DNA from: Symbiodinium natans
Taxonomy: Eukaryota > Sar > Dinophyceae > Suessiales > Symbiodiniaceae
DNA length: 64,000 nucleotides
Direction: 5' to 3'
Assembly (NCBI GenBank): GCA_905221605.1
Contig: CAJNDS010000469.1
Coordinates: forward strand, 799,185 to 863,184
Below are positions 18,625-29,870 of this stretch, piece by piece; within the stretch, counting starts at the first letter, position 1, and each line of letters opens with the position of its first letter. The position numbers and the translations under genes were made by a program. Below the pieces are notes generated by a model. It was not told the DNA's origin. It worked only from the letters and a program-made list of their open reading frames with translations, and did no database searches.

Positions 18625-21600
18625 TTGATGACTGAGGTGCCTGCAAGCTCCGCGAGCCGACGAACATCGACGTCTTCACTGCCCGAGTCTAGAGGAACCA
18701 AGCGCTCTGCAGAAGCAACGCCTGAAGATGTAAGAGCCCAATCTAGTCGGCGCAACTCCGAACAGAGCGTGATACCACTCGGTCAGTCCGAGCAGGCCGA
18801 GGCAACAACAAGCTCTACAACCGGTACGGCAGCAGAGGCATCCGCTGTTCTGACCTTTTGTCGTCAGTGCGGCGAACAGGAGCGTGCACAGAACTCAGAC
18901 GCTCCTGGCCTCGTCTGTGCCAGATGCTTTTCGCCGGAAACGGTCGACGACCCCAGCCTTGTCTTGCAATGGTACGATGACGTGCTGGAGACGGAGGCCT
19001 TCGACAAGTACTTCGGCATTCCCGGCTCCTTGCAAGACAACGAGCCCCCGGATAACGACATGCACGAGCACCACGAACATTCAGAATTCGATTCTCTTCA
19101 AGTTGCAGACTACGTCAAACGCTTTCCCAAGCGGCAGCAGGATGATTGCAAGAAGCGGCCCAATTTGGGTCTGCTACGACGACATGGACGGTCAGAAGCT
19201 CTACGGCGCGGTTGGGATGGCAGCCCATTGGAGGTCCAGCCCATGTTCGAGAATAACAATTATCTGACGATCGCTCATCATTGGGGTGATGCGCCAAGCG
19301 AGCACGACTACATGTATGACCTGGACGACCCCGAGGACTTCGAATGCTACATGACGAGCCACATGCCCAGGGCAGTGGCAAGCACACACTACACCGAAGC
19401 GCTCTCCGCCAAAATGCTTCAAGAAAGGTGCTTTGATTTCGACACCGCGCTGCAGATTCTCCACGCAGTTCCCTTGTCTGCGACACCCAACAGAAGCGCT
19501 GCAGCCCAAGACAATCAAGGCCGGTCCTTTGTCTTTGGCTACTACCGGCATGGTGGCAATGTTGGCGTGACGCGACGCACTCTGGAACATCCGCACTTCA
19601 CAAGGTACCTGGTGGCATTCATGAAGCATCATGGCTCGGGTCCCATCTCGTCCATCGCCCTGAACTTCAACTTCAAGGTCCAACCTCACCGCGATTTGAA
19701 TAATGCAGGCGATTCTTGGACGATCAGCTTTGGGTCCTTCAAGGGCGGCCAGTTGTGGGTCGACGGGGATGAAGCTCCAAGGCCTTCCACGACCAAGATT
19801 GGCTACCTGAAGACGCCAGATGATCCCCGGCGTCCCGGCTACCTTCTCGATTCTAAAGAGACCATGGTCACGTTCAATCCCAGACTGCTCCACGTGGTCC
19901 GTGAATGGACAGGCACCCGCTGGGCTATGACGGGGTACAACCTTGCGGCTCTGGATCAGGCCAGCGATAAGGTGCGACAGCGGCTACGTGACCTTGGGTT
20001 CCACGCTGAACCACACCTAAGCCGCTCCACATGCCGTACTACCAGCTTCGTCTCCCATGACCGCAGTGCATGGAATGACCTTCATGTTGAGCAGGCTTAC
20101 CCTACGAGGGTCTCTGGAGAACCTGAACATGGTGTGAGTATGGAGCGGTCATCCGACGAGGAGGGCGACGATGGCTCTAGAGAACCTGCCGGCCGAGCAG
20201 CCAAGCAGGCGCTCAAAAAGGAACTTCCTTGGCAAGCAATGCGCGAAGACGAAGTTCCTGCCTTTGTCCAGGCGGTCGTGGATGAGTGGTCCGAGTGGAC
20301 CAAGTGGAGTTCGTGCCGACCTGTTTGGTTGGACCTCAAGAAACTGGACCCCTCCTTGATCCTGAAGAGCCGCATCTGCTACAGGTACAAGCCCAAGGAT
20401 GACGGCACCACCCGCGCAAAAGCACGTATCGTGATTGCTGGGTTCCGTGACCCTCATCTTCCCCTTCTCTCCAGGGACTCACCGGTCTTGAGCAGAGGAG
20501 GACTCCTGCTGTTATTGCAGTGGGCAGCGAGTCACGCAGCTGACTTGCACAATGGAGATTGCAAGAGTGCATTTCTGCAGGGCAAGGCGGACGATGAGAG
20601 ACCTACCAGCATCTTTATGAGGCCGCCGGATGATCCAGTAGCCAAGCAAGCGGTGCCGGAGTGGCGAGATCGCCAGCTGCTCTACAAGCTGTCAGCGCCA
20701 GTGTACGGGCAGGCGAACGCTCCCCGTAGATGGTTCCTGTACGTAGTAGACGTTCTGACGGAGCTCAACTGGGTCCAGCATAGTCTAGACCCATGCTTGT
20801 TCATGATGAAGATCGACGGACAGATCGTAGCCTTGTTAGGACTGCATGTGGATGATGTCATCGCAGCAGCACTGGCCAACTACACTGCTTGTCTCCAAGG
20901 GGTTCGCAATTCATTCGTGTGGGGTAGTCCCTGGAAGACACGTGACTTCACCTTTGTAGGACGACGCATTGTCCAGAACCCCGACAACAGCATCACGGTG
21001 GACCAGGAGGCGTACGTCAAGGAGATTGCCACCACGAAGATCAAGCTTCCCTTGGAAGAAAAGCTCGCCAATCATCCTGAGCTCATCACTGAGTTCCGGT
21101 CAGGCATCGGGTCACTCCAATGGCTCTCGGGCACCACGAGGGGTGACATCGCGGCGGACACATCGTTGTTGCAGAGATCTCCATCCGAGCTCACCGTCGG
21201 CGACCTTCACGAGATCAATGCCACCCTTCGGTATGTGCGCGCGACACCGAACGCCTTTGTGAAGATCAACTCCATACCGATCCCTGAGCTGATCTTCGTG
21301 TGCTATGGTGATTCTGGATGGGCCAATGCACCGGGAAACAAAAGTCAAGGCGGTCTCGTCATCACCGCTACATCCAAGGGAGCTCTCAAAGCTCCACAAG
21401 TGGCATCCCTGCTTGACTGGAAGAGCTATCGACATCAACGAGTTCTTCGCAGCACTCTTGCAGCAGAAGCAGCCAGCCTGGACAAAGCCGAGGATGCAGG
21501 CAACTATCTGGCAGCCATGTTCAGCGAGATGACCAATGTCGAGTACAGGGCATCAACGTCAGGAAGACCTCTCTTCGATGTGATCCCGGTCACGGATGCC

Positions 21601-21876
21601 CGGTCTCTTTGGGACGCGATCCACAGATTGACGACATCATTCGCTGAGAAGCGTGTCGAGATAGACATTGCAGCACTACGACAGAACTGCAGAGGTTTGC
21701 GCTGGGTGCCGACGGAGAAGCAGCTGGCAGATGCGCTTACCAAGCGCAGCAAGCTTCTGAGAGATGCCTTCCGATTGTGGATGCAAAATCCCATTGTGGC
21801 TTTGACAGACAGCAAGAGTCCGGAGGACGTGCTGCCTAGTGAGAACAAGGCCTGGCGCGGAGCACAGCCTGTATAG
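18625..21876 (+). CDS. pol: Pol segment: dioxygenase-like domain, reverse transcriptase and RNase H
   Basis: 1083 codons. N-terminal zinc ribbon CRQCGEQ...LVCARCF (residues about 79-103). Residues about 330-440 look like a 2-oxoglutarate/Fe(II) dioxygenase core: PHRDLNN (H355, D357), GGQLWV, then LLHVVREW (H423) and RWAMTGY. RT of the copia type follows: DCKSAFLQG (about 642-650) and the catalytic LHVDDV (about 738-743). RNase H has YGDSGWA (about D895) and ends with LRWVPTEKQLADALTKR. The stop is 11 bp before the right LTR. RT copies the RNA and RNase H removes it. The real N-terminus lies upstream in the polyprotein. Confidence 0.9.
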   Translation: MMTEVPASSASRRTSTSSLPESRGTKRSAEATPEDVRAQSSRRNSEQSVIPLGQSEQAEATTSSTTGTAAEASAVLTFCRQCGEQERAQNSDAPGLVCARCFSPETVDDPSLVLQWYDDVLETEAFDKYFGIPGSLQDNEPPDNDMHEHHEHSEFDSLQVADYVKRFPKRQQDDCKKRPNLGLLRRHGRSEALRRGWDGSPLEVQPMFENNNYLTIAHHWGDAPSEHDYMYDLDDPEDFECYMTSHMPRAVASTHYTEALSAKMLQERCFDFDTALQILHAVPLSATPNRSAAAQDNQGRSFVFGYYRHGGNVGVTRRTLEHPHFTRYLVAFMKHHGSGPISSIALNFNFKVQPHRDLNNAGDSWTISFGSFKGGQLWVDGDEAPRPSTTKIGYLKTPDDPRRPGYLLDSKETMVTFNPRLLHVVREWTGTRWAMTGYNLAALDQASDKVRQRLRDLGFHAEPHLSRSTCRTTSFVSHDRSAWNDLHVEQAYPTRVSGEPEHGVSMERSSDEEGDDGSREPAGRAAKQALKKELPWQAMREDEVPAFVQAVVDEWSEWTKWSSCRPVWLDLKKLDPSLILKSRICYRYKPKDDGTTRAKARIVIAGFRDPHLPLLSRDSPVLSRGGLLLLLQWAASHAADLHNGDCKSAFLQGKADDERPTSIFMRPPDDPVAKQAVPEWRDRQLLYKLSAPVYGQANAPRRWFLYVVDVLTELNWVQHSLDPCLFMMKIDGQIVALLGLHVDDVIAAALANYTACLQGVRNSFVWGSPWKTRDFTFVGRRIVQNPDNSITVDQEAYVKEIATTKIKLPLEEKLANHPELITEFRSGIGSLQWLSGTTRGDIAADTSLLQRSPSELTVGDLHEINATLRYVRATPNAFVKINSIPIPELIFVCYGDSGWANAPGNKSQGGLVITATSKGALKAPQVASLLDWKSYRHQRVLRSTLAAEAASLDKAEDAGNYLAAMFSEMTNVEYRASTSGRPLFDVIPVTDARSLWDAIHRLTTSFAEKRVEIDIAALRQNCRGLRWVPTEKQLADALTKRSKLLRDAFRLWMQNPIVALTDSKSPEDVLPSENKAWRGAQPV

Positions 21877-21887
21877 AATGTTGGGAG

Positions 21888-22061
21888 TGCTAAACATGCA
21901 CTCTGTCGCTGTGTTGCACAGTTCACCGATGTCAGGCATGTGCTCCCATTGCACTTTACCTGCTGCCGTTAGACTTTCGGGAAGGGCTACGCGTAGAGGA
22001 AAGTACTTGTGCCATGTGCGTTGCCTAGATCACAGGCTCCACTTCAAGGCTGCATATCGCA
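21888..22061 (+). repeat. 3' LTR of copia element
   Basis: 174-bp copy identical by eye to 12474-12647. Preceded by a weak purine tract (gttgggag). Followed by the target duplicate CCTAA at 22062-22066. Confidence 0.95.
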
Positions 22062-22321
22062 CCTAAGCCTGGGCTACTAAACCCTAAACCCTAAACCCCA
22101 AGCCCAAACCCTAAACCCTAAACCCTAAACCCTAAACCCTAAACCCTAAACCCTAAACCCTAAACCCTAAACCCTAAACCCTAAACCCTAAACCCCAAAC
22201 CCTACTGTTTTTATGGACACCCAGTAACTCGCATACAGATTGCATCGTTGTGACATCGAGTGGTTGTGCGAGTGAGCCGGAAGTTCGCAGATTTGAGTCC
22301 GCCTCGCGGGTTTAAATGGTG

Positions 22322-22419
22322 GTTTCCGAAATTGGGGGTACCTTATTTGGGGTCCTTATGATGAAGGAATCCTACTATTTGGGGGTCTTATTTTAGGGTC
22401 CCCCATGTTCGTAAACCAG
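22322..22419. mobile_element. Small element, family C (reference copy)
   Basis: Starts GTTTCCGAAATTGGGGGTACC and ends ATGTTCGTAAACCAG. The ends pair as an imperfect inverted repeat (ggtttccgaa / ttcgtaaacc). It begins with GT and ends with AG followed by G, so it has intron edges. Related copies: 12372-12473, 30870-30973, 31905-32008, 44268-44352. Confidence 0.75.
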
Positions 22420-23291
22420 GGGGTGCTGAGCCCCCAGACCCTGCTCCGAAGCACAGTTCACCCCCCCACCTTGGCCTTCATCAGCCACTTCTACACTGCG
22501 GGTAGAAGAAGCCCCGACCCCCTAAACCCTAAACCCTAAATCCTAAACCCTAAACCCCAAACCCCAAACCTAAACCCTAAACTTTAAACCCTAAACCCTG
22601 AACACCACTCTGAGCCTCAGTTAGGTTGGGCAATCTGCCGTAGCTTCCGGCACCCCACGGCACCCGCCCAGAAGCAAGAAGCGAGAACCCTACACCCAGG
22701 TTCAGGGGGTCCGGGTATGGCTTAGGGCGTAGGGTTTAGGGTTTAATATAGGGGTTGGAGTTTCTCAAAGTCAGTCTACTCCTCGAGATCGCATGCTGGA
22801 GGTTTTCCAGACAAGCCTCTTCCCATTTGAAGTCGGAAGCGTGCGCAATGCTCCCTGGCTCTTGTGTCATGGGATCGTATACTGCCCATCCCGAATTTAG
22901 CCCCTAGCCCAAATAAGGCCCAGATAAGGCTTAGTTGAGGGTTAACCGTGCCTCTTTTTGATTGAGGGGTATAAGGAGGGACCCCTTAGAAGGGACCCTT
23001 AGTCTTATTCCCCTGTATAACCCCCATATATATACTTAAGGGCTCCCGCCTTTAGTCTCTTTCCTCTGTTGAGTAGGGCGCAAGTACGGGTGCGGGGTGG
23101 GAAAGGAGTCCCTCTAGTAGGTTAGAATTAGACTTCTAATTTGGGGTTGAAGTACCCATGAACCTCCAAGTACAGCGTCGGGGTTTAAAGGTCTAAAGGG
23201 CCCAGAGTTGACCGGCTTGATCGAGTTTAGTACAAGTAGTGGGGCTCAGGGTTTAGGGTTTAGGGTTTAGGGTTTAGGGTCTTGTTCCCAG

Positions 23292-23389
23292 GTGCTGTTG
23301 GACCACTTAGAGCGAATCTTTGACCTCGGCCTGGGCCTCAAGGGGTCTCGGGCTTGCGGATTCCTATCTCCAAGGCCCATGTGGCAAGG
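23292..23389 (+). CDS. Exon-like island
   Basis: AG|G at 23290-23292 and GT at 23390-23391. The frame is open throughout and reads VLLDHLERIFDLGLGLKGSR and onward. No family recognised. Confidence 0.4.
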
Positions 23390-23970
23390 GTTTAGGCTTT
23401 AGGGTTTCGGGTTTAGGGCTCAGGGTTTAGGGTTTAGGGTGTCTCAGGGGAGGGCGCCCGCTCGGGTGTGAAACACCCCGGCCGCGGGCTCGCGTTGCCC
23501 GTTAACCCACCCCGGCCACCCAAACTATACTCTATTAGGGTTAGGGTTTATGGATTTTTTCTTGTGCACCGATACTTGCTTTTTTGAAGTTGGTGTTGGG
23601 GTTTAAGCTGGAGTGGAGGGTAGCCTCGGCCCTTTATTCAAAAATCGCATTTTTCATTGCGGGCACGGACAAATCCTGGGGTCCCCCCTCTTTTAGGGGG
23701 CTTTTTGAAGGTTTTGAAGCCTTTTGGTGGCTCTTGGTGCCCTTTGGGGGCTTCCTGCACTTTCTTGGCGGCCCAAACCATCGATTCCAGTATTAAACAA
23801 CCTTTTTGGCGTGTGACGGGGGCCCTCACCGACCCTCTGGCAGGGGCAGGGGGCCCCCCAACAGGGGGGCCCAGCAAACCCTGGCCATGGTAAAGGTGGT
23901 CTGGGTGCCGGCATCCCTTAGCCGAGTAAGAGTACTGACGTTGTCGTAAAAAAGGCCGATGTCCGTTGGC

Positions 23971-24088
23971 CTGTCCAGGACAGACGGTGAGGCTTAACCC
24001 TCACCTTTCCGTTTCTCTTTTCGCTTGGGCTCTCGGGCTGTAAAGCCCTCGGCCGAGCGTTCGGGGTTTGTCGCTCGACGGAAGCGAC
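23971..24088. other. Chain of five short hairpins
   Basis: In 118 bp: ctgtccaggacag (23971-23983); ggtgagg/cctcacc (23986-24005); gggct-gtaa-agccc (24035-24048); ctcggccgag (24048-24057); gtcgct-7 nt-agcgac (24070-24088). The flanks (23440-23500) are also GC-rich with ggtgtgaaacacc. No tRNA or rRNA match that I can recognise. Confidence 0.6.
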
Positions 24089-24662
24089 CCCTCACTTAGT
24101 TTAGGGTTCAGTGTTTCAGGGTTCAGGGTTCAGGGTTCAGGGGGCTGCTCTGGTACTGCTTTAAAATTCGTAAACCGAAAGCCACGGTTGAGGGCTTCGC
24201 GAGCATGGTTCGTGGGTTCCCGGCGTTTCGAAGCCTTGCGAGCATTCGGCCTGAACCACCCCGAACCCCTGAAGCCCAAAACCCTACAAAGCCCGCCTTA
24301 AAGCTAAACCCTAAGCCTAAAGCCTAAACCTTAAACCCTAAATCTCATAACTCTGAACAAGCCCTACAGCCCATCAGGCCGTGTCTACCACGACTTCTAC
24401 AGTGGAACTCTGCAGGAGTCGCCCGGCAGTCTAGATTTTGGATGTTTTTTTGCCGCGGCTTTTGCTGGCAAACCCCACGCCCCTCAAGGCCCGCAACCCC
24501 ATCTAAACCCCCAAACCCTAAAACCCTGCACCTCCCCCCGCCCCCCCCCAACCCTAAACCCAAGAATTGGGTTTGGTCTGGGTTGCTGGGCCAAGGTTTT
24601 TCCGCTTGCGAAAAACCTGAAAGCCCAAGCCACGAACATCTCCAAAAGCCTGAACCCTGCGA

Positions 24663-24778
24663 GTAATATAGGGGCCTTAAGGATTAGAATAATGGTTTTG
24701 GGGGGTTATAGAAAAATCTTTGGGGAATGAGAGATTTTTTTTAGTAATTCTTACGGCCCCTATATTGCCTTCCCCCCT
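24663..24778. mobile_element. Small inverted-repeat element, family H
   Basis: Ends aatataggggccttaag and ttacggcccctatatt are inverted repeats around an AT-rich body. No coding capacity. Confidence 0.7.
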
Positions 24779-25742
24779 ATAAGGCCAAAAGCGCTGCCAC
24801 CCCATGGCCCCAAGAAAACGTATAAACCACGAGAAGCACACAACCGTATAAACCCCAAAACTTCAAAACCCCAAGCTCTAAACCCTAAACGCTGTCAGTT
24901 CACAACCCCCAGAAGCCCACAAAAGTTCCTGAAAAGCTGAGGAACGACGGGCCCCTGGCGCTTCGCGCCTCGCTTGTCAAGCGCCTCAGCGAGTTTGCCC
25001 CTGGGCACGGAGTTATTCTGCTCTGGGGGTTTGGGGCTTAGGGTTTCGGATTTAGGGTTTAGGGTTTAGGGGTGGAAGGTTGGAGGGTTCAGTTTTACGG
25101 TAGGAGGGTTTAGGCTTGAGGGTGCGCGCGCTGGGTATGGTGTTTTTTTCTCGACGTTCTTGTGTTAGTAGCATTTTTTGTGTAACTTTTGTCTTTGGCA
25201 ATCAAGAACGAATAGCGTGCTCATTCCAAGCCCCTATACTCCAAAACTGGCCTTGCACCCCCCTAAAATGCCCAAACCTTGAACCCTAAACCCTAAACCC
25301 TAAACCCTAAGCCCTAAACCCTAAACCCTAAACCCTAAACCCTAAACCCTAAACCCTAAACCCTAAACCCTAAACCCTAAACCCTAAACCCTAAACCCTA
25401 AACCCTAACCCCTAACCCCTAAACCCTAAACCCTAAACCCTAAACCCTAAACCCTAAACCCTAAACCACAGCAAGAGTCGAAGCGCTGGCGAAGATCTGA
25501 AATCGCACTGGGTTTAGCGTCAGGGTTTAGGGTTTAGGGTTTAGGGTTTAGGGTTTAGGGTTTAGGGTTTTGGGTTTATAGTTTCTGAGTTGTAGGAATT
25601 CAGGGGCAGGTTTGGGGTCTCAGGGCGAAAAATTCTGGACTCAGGGTCAGGGCTTAGGGACCCTAAACCCTAAACCTAAACCCTAAACCCGTTTGGGGCT
25701 TAGGAGGATCGAGGCTGAGAGCTTAAGCCATGGCTCCACCCT

Positions 25743-25905
25743 CGAGCCCCAACAGCAGGGGACCCTTAAGGTTGTACCCTTGGGTTTGGGGTTTAGGGTT
25801 TAGGGTTTGGGGGGCCTTATTAAAGATTCCTCTAAGGGAGTATAAGGGCCATGTGAGGAGCATATTAAGGGGAACCTGTAGGGGTACAACCTTGGGGGTA
25901 CGACT
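25743..25905. mobile_element. Small inverted-repeat element, family J, with telomere-like insert
   Basis: Inverted ends aaggttgtacccttggg (near 25768) and ggggtacaaccttgg (near 25882) enclose a short TTTAGGG stretch and a ccttattaaag...ataagggcc body. Confidence 0.6.
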
Positions 25906-26392
25906 CTGAATCCATTGCCAACTCCTAAAGTTCAACCCTAAAGCCTAAACCTGGGTCGAGACTGGCGCTGAGGCCTTCGGCAACGAGGGCGACCCTGAGG
26001 CGCCACAGTGGCTCCAAAGTGTCAATTCTAACCCCTTAAACCCTAAGCCCTAACCCTAAACCCGAAGCCCTAGGCCCTACAACCTAAACCCTAAACCCTA
26101 AACCCAGTTTTAGGGAAACCTCCCAGGGCTACGCCTACCCGCAGCCTTCTGGGCCGGCTCCACCACCACCGAAGGTGGGCTCAAGTCTGCAGGAGCTTTT
26201 GAAAGGGGTGAGGTTTTCTCCAGGGTGTACATGCGCTGCCGCTGTCCGGGTGACCCTCTCGCTCAAAGCCCTCAACCCTCAACCCTCGACCCTCAACCCT
26301 CAACCCTCAGAACCCTAACCCCCAAACCCTAAACCCTAGACCCTAAACTCTTAAACCCCACACCCTAAACCCTAAACCCTCTGAAGCCCGAG

Positions 26393-26456
26393 GGTAGCAT
26401 CTCCCCTGCCTCGGCGTTGGAGCTCATCGGCTCCTCGGCACCCAAGAAGGGAAAGG
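26393..26456 (+). CDS. Exon-like island
   Basis: AG|G at 26391-26393, open frame GSISPASALELIGSSAPKKG, then GTTTAGGG at 26457 supplying the GT. CCCTAAA lies on the left and TTTAGGG on the right. Product unknown. Confidence 0.45.
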
Positions 26457-26514
26457 GTTTAGGGTTTGGGGTTTAGTGTTCAGGGTTCAGGGTTTAGGGT
26501 TTGGGGTTTGGGGT

Positions 26515-26605
26515 AAATTAGGGCCCTATATATATATATATATATACCCTGTAAGGGATCAAAAATATAGGGTACCTCATTCCTTCATTCCCTGCTAAGA
26601 ACCAG
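26515..26605. mobile_element. Small element, family D (5'-truncated copy)
   Basis: Contains the TA microsatellite, ccctgtaagggat core and the terminal ttccttcattccctgctaag followed by aaccag, matching the right half of 40733-40858. The left terminal repeat is missing. Confidence 0.65.
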
Positions 26606-26901
26606 CCAGAAGATTGCGCAGGGAAGCAGAGAGCAAGTCTCTGCCGCGAAGCTCCTTTCAGCCGCTGACAAAGGAGCCCCAAGTGCTTACCACTATCACC
26701 CCCTTATATCAAGCGGGGAGGCTTAAATAAAGTAGCCAAACCTTTGAAGCCAAGGAAACTTCTTCTACCATGCCCACAGCAGGGAGCAGTGCCCTCCCGC
26801 ACCGGGATGCGCGAATGCCTCGGCTCACGAGGCGTCGTTGGGATTTTGAGGGGCTTTGGGTTGTTCATGCACGGTTCCTTGGGTGATTTCGGGTTTAGGA
26901 T

Positions 26902-27002
26902 TAGGATGTTCCCCCTTTTCCTAGCAGTCCTTAATTGGTATTCTAATGGGGCGTACTATCATCCCTACTAAGGACCGTGAGTATAAGAGCGGCCATCCCA
27001 AG
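26902..27002. mobile_element. Small inverted-repeat element, family B (copy 3)
   Basis: Starts ggatgttcccccttttccta, shares cagtccttaattggtattct with copy 2, ends ggccatcccaag. The right terminal repeat is diverged. Confidence 0.7.
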
Positions 27003-27371
27003 TTTAGGGTTCATTTGGGGTTTTAGGTTTGGGTTTTGATGGCTTCTACGGTTTGAGGGCTTCAAAGCTTTGAGGCTGTATGGCTGTGGGGTTGAGGTTT
27101 ATATGCGTTTAGCAAGAGGGTTGGGGCTTTGGGGTTGCGGGTTTCGGGTTTAGGGTCTAGATTTTAGGGTGCAATCACGCATCGGAGCATGATCTGAACC
27201 AAGGTCAGGTCAGGGCCAGATGCATGGTTTTGTTTGGTTGTACCCAAAGCGAGACTGACAGGGCCTATCGCCCGTAAGTTGAGGGTTTAGAGTTTAGGGT
27301 TTAGGGTTCAGGGTTTCGGGTTTAGGGTGTAGGGGTTTATGGCCTAGGGCTTAGGGTTTAGCAACAAAGAG

Positions 27372-27481
27372 GTGCTGCTGGTGCACTACCATCGCCTGGC
27401 TCCCCTCCACATGCGGAAGGCCTTCTGTGGCTTGGCACATGGCAGTGGGAGCACCGGACTCCGCAAGCCTACAAGTACAGG
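27372..27481 (+). CDS. Exon-like island
   Basis: AG|G at 27370-27372; open frame starting VLLVHYHRLAPLHMRKAFCG; GT of GTTTAGGG at 27482-27483. The LVHYH string recalls the end of a CG-1 DNA-binding domain (CAMTA family), but it is too short for a firm call. Confidence 0.45.
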
Positions 27482-28631
27482 GTTTAGGGTTTAGGGTTTA
27501 GGGTTTAGGGTTTAGGGTTTAGGGTTTAGGGTTTAGGGTTTAGGGTTTAGGGTTTAGGGTTTAGGGTTTAGGGTTTAGGGTTTAGGGCTTAGGGCTTAGG
27601 GCTTAGGGCTTAGGGGGTTTCAAGGGGTATACAACCCAAGGTTCCCTAATACTCCCTACTACTCCCTAAGGCTCCCTGAGCTTCCCCAGGGTTCCCTAGG
27701 TACCTAGCCGCCAGGCCCAACCAAACCCTGGCCCTTACCCAAATCGTTTGGATGGGTTCTTTGTTTCACTTGACCGCCTGCAGATGCTGCATCCGAATCG
27801 TAATTAAGGAACATGCACCCGTATTTGTCGGTCTTGGGCAATGAAAGAGCTTGCCTTTTGGGGGTTCTGGCGCTCAGGGTTGAGGGTTTCGGGCTGAGGC
27901 AACTACTACCACTTCACCACAGTGGCGCTGTCCCGTTTGGTGGCGTGCCCTGGGTGCAGACAGACCGTGACTGAATTCGTTTGTGAGGTGGTGTTTAGGG
28001 TTCATGGCTTGGGGCAATGCTAAGCCCTCAGCCCCATACCCCTAGCACAAAAGCGCCTTCGTTGTCAAGGACACCTCCCCTATTCAACCAAACCCTCCTA
28101 GGTTTTGCCTGAATCCCTCAAAAAAAGCCCTGAGCCCCTAAAGTTGCTCGGCGCCCAAGGCCTAAGACCCCTGTAAGCCTGCAGCCCCGCCCCGATGTTG
28201 TTTTCTTGCTGTTCAGGAACTTTAACCAAGTTACCAAAACAAGGGACGCCGTTCATTACTTCCCACAGATATGTATATATATATATATGCTACCCCCCCC
28301 CCCAGCGACCTACCCTTTTTAGGCCTTTTTAGGCCTTTTTAACAAAAAATGACAAAGAAGGCCCAAAAGTCGCGTAGTTAATCACCGGGTAATGAAGGAC
28401 AGTTACTGGGACACCCACCTCACAGACCCCGATAAGCTAGCATTGGAAGAATCTACATTTTGAATCTGAAGCGGACAATGCTGTTTTTAGATGTTTAGAT
28501 CAGTGTTTTTTGTATGCAAATTGTGCGTTTCAAGGGCAATTAATGTTTTGTTGAGCAACTAATTTATTTATACAATTGTGTTTGTACGAGGCAAAGTATT
28601 GATCAAATAGTGAAAAAATATTCTTGGTTCT

Positions 28632-29870
28632 ATGCGAATTTAGCTACTAGAGTAATTATTCAGCAAAGAGCCCAATTTGACTCAAGTGAATACTATTTAA
28701 AGGAGCATACTCAACCAAGATACGAAATAAACACCATTTTCAACCAAAAAATGGCAAAGTGTGCGTTTAAAGTGTAAATACTGTATTTATACAATTGTGT
28801 TTGTACTAGGCAAAGTATGCTCTCTGAAAAGTCCACTGAAATACCTTATGTTTACATATTCATGAATCGTTTTTCTTTTTGAAATAATCATTTTATGCGA
28901 ATTTAGCTACTAGAGTAATTATTAAGCAAATAGCCCAATTTGACTCAAGTGAATACCATTTAAAGGACCATACTCAACCAAAATACGAAAGAAGCACCAT
29001 ATTCAACCAAAATATGGCAAAGTGTGGTTTAAAGGGCAAATAGTGCTTTGTTGAGCAACTAATGCATTGAAACAGTTGTGTTTATACCAGGCAAAGTATT
29101 ATTGAAGTACTATCTGCAAAGTCAAATGAAACACCTTATGTTTACATATTCATGAAACAATTTTTTTGGAGTATTCATTCTATGCGAATTTAACTACTAG
29201 AGGAATTCTTAAGCAAATAGCCCAATTTGACTCAAGTGAATACTATTTAAAGGACCATACTCAACCAAATACGAAATAAACACTTGCGGAAATGGAAACG
29301 GTTCTACCTACATAACAATGAGACAAAGATTGCTGAAGTATTCACTAAAGACCACTTATATACTATGTCTGAAAAGCACAATTTGCATGAGCAAGCTTAA
29401 AGATGCACAATAATGGAAATAGAAGCGGTTCTACTTACGTAACGATGAAACAAAGATGTCTGAAGTACTCAATAAAGACCACATATATACTATGCTTGAA
29501 AAACGCAACTTGCACAATCAGGCTTAAAAATGCACAAGAATCCTAGAAAAGTACTTAGTGAAGGCCATACACAAGCAAATTCACAAATACATAAAAACAT
29601 CCAAAAGCGCAAGCTTTTCAGGAGAATCTCTGGTAAAGTTTGGATTATAGGGTTTTGGGGTATTCCTGGACGAGTAGGAGTCACTTTTTAAGCAAACAAT
29701 TCTAAGCAATAAATGCTTTTTCTCAAGACAAGTATTGCAAATGCTGCTTCTAGATAATTAATCGCATTTACCAGGCAAATATTATCCATGCGAATTGAGC
29801 TACCAGAGCACCAAGTAATGGCTGAATAAGGCCTACTACACTTGAGTACAACCAAAAGATGCACTAAACA
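28632..29870. repeat. Internal repeat units of the AT-rich element
   Basis: A unit starting atgcgaatttagctactaga and running through cccaatttgactcaagtgaa begins at 28632, 28895 and 29182, with a degenerate fourth at 29789 (spacing about 263 and 287 bp). A second unit (ggttctacctacataacaat ... gaccacttatatactatg) occurs at 29288, 29412 and 29870. Confidence 0.85.

Larger units (their letters stand above)
12474..22061 (+). mobile_element. Ty1/copia-type LTR retrotransposon, full length but coding-disrupted
   Basis: It has two 174-bp direct terminal repeats with TG...CA ends. They are flanked by the 5-bp duplication CCTAA (12469-12473 and 22062-22066), and the left LTR is followed by a primer-binding site. 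The internal order is Gag with a zinc knuckle, protease-like region, cytosine-methyltransferase-like domain, integrase, 2OG-dioxygenase-like domain, copia-type RT and RNase H. Integrase before RT is the copia order. LTRs look identical, implying recent insertion, yet the frame changes several times and an in-frame TGA lies at 16304-16306. It is either a young dead copy, a copy with assembly errors, or one relying on recoding. Confidence 0.95.
22067..28260. repeat. Telomere-like arrays with scattered islands and small elements
   Basis: The longest CCCTAAA arrays are at 22078-22204 and 25275-25470 and the longest TTTAGGG arrays at 25505-25570 and 27478-27610. Between them lie small inverted-repeat elements (22322-22419, 23148-23170 end fragment, 24663-24778, 25743-25905, 26515-26605, 26902-27002, 27606-27700), a hairpin chain (23971-24088) and exon-like islands described separately. 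Nothing else recognisable. Confidence 0.75.

Noticed and set aside
22200-22315. tRNA-like T-arm (gttcgcagatttgagtccgcc)
   Set aside because: Acceptor and anticodon stems cannot be formed around it.
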